From an uncultured Pelagibacteraceae bacterium (GTDB lineage Bacteria; Pseudomonadota; Alphaproteobacteria; Pelagibacterales; Pelagibacteraceae): a stretch of DNA of 64,000 nt. Below the pieces are notes generated by a model, which was given only the letters and a program-made list of their open reading frames with translations, searched no databases and was not told the origin of the DNA. Both the position numbers and the translations under genes were made by a program. Shown here piece after piece: positions 63,967 through 64,000 of the stretch. Numbering within the stretch: the stretch's first letter is position 1; each line of letters starts with the position of its first letter. The stretch lies in the NCBI GenBank assembly GCA_902609915.1, contig CACLTO010000002.1, positions 1-64,000 on the forward strand, given 5' to 3'.

Positions 63967-64000
63967 TAGTAAATTTATTAAATATATTTTTTATAGAATA

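Overview
The window looks like chromosomal DNA from a streamlined, very AT-rich marine alphaproteobacterium, most likely SAR11 (Pelagibacterales). The reasons are the strong A/T bias even inside conserved genes, genes packed with 1-20 bp overlaps and stop-start fusions (TAATG, ATGA), an alphaproteobacterial gene set (ELM1-family protein, PetABC, L25 with an Ala/Glu tail, a PetP/PetR-like MarR and response-regulator pair), and an alpha-type DnaG without a full zinc site. The taxonomic call comes from protein character, not a database search.

1-16.3 kb (minus strand) is a nearly complete division and cell wall (dcw) cluster. In transcription order it reads mraZ, ftsZ, rsmH, ftsL-like, ftsI, a murE-murF fusion, mraY, murD, ftsW, murG, murC, murB, ddl, ftsQ. 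ftsZ sits second instead of at the far end. A consensus-like promoter overlapped by three TGGG repeats at exact 10-bp steps lies upstream of mraZ. Next come RNase P RNA, an AmpD/AmiD-type amidase, and mlaA-mlaC for outer-membrane lipid transport.

19.0-31.7 kb is an integrated genomic island. It starts at a CAT-anticodon tRNA gene (18992-19068) and ends at a 42-bp direct repeat of that tRNA's 5' half (31619-31660). Paired GTTGGTAA motifs sit just inside both ends, as attP arm sites would. No integrase was recognised. The cargo is a large leucine-rich-repeat protein, a divergent Hsp70 coupled to a PDZ-TerB-J-like partner, and a convergent eight-gene minus-strand operon. That operon holds three small unknowns, a Cas4/AddB-like nuclease with four cysteines, a DUF2130 nuclease-like protein with zinc ribbon and coiled coil, a 59-aa and a 197-aa charged protein, and an M48 metalloprotease. 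This chaperone, protease, nuclease and LRR set is the best candidate for an undescribed system, perhaps defence or stress response; no function is proven by the sequence.

31.7-36.9 kb holds a SAM methyltransferase, a structurally deviant tRNA-Val(GAC), rpoD, dnaG and a YqeY/GatB-domain gene. 36.9-46 kb holds carAB, a 2OG-Fe(II) oxygenase-ELM1 pair, trxB with a coupled ADP-ribosylglycohydrolase-like gene, and an aspartate aminotransferase. 46-52.7 kb holds uvrB, a FolM-like reductase, folB, uvrC and pgsA in one tight run, facing ilvE. 52.8-55.4 kb holds a MarR regulator, a response regulator and a histidine kinase, with ubiK opposite. 55.5-61.4 kb holds lgt, a MidA/NDUFAF7-type methyltransferase, pgeF (probable CTG start, truncated in the ORF track), prs, rplY, pth and ychF. 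61.4-64 kb holds petABC, the cytochrome bc1 complex, on the minus strand.
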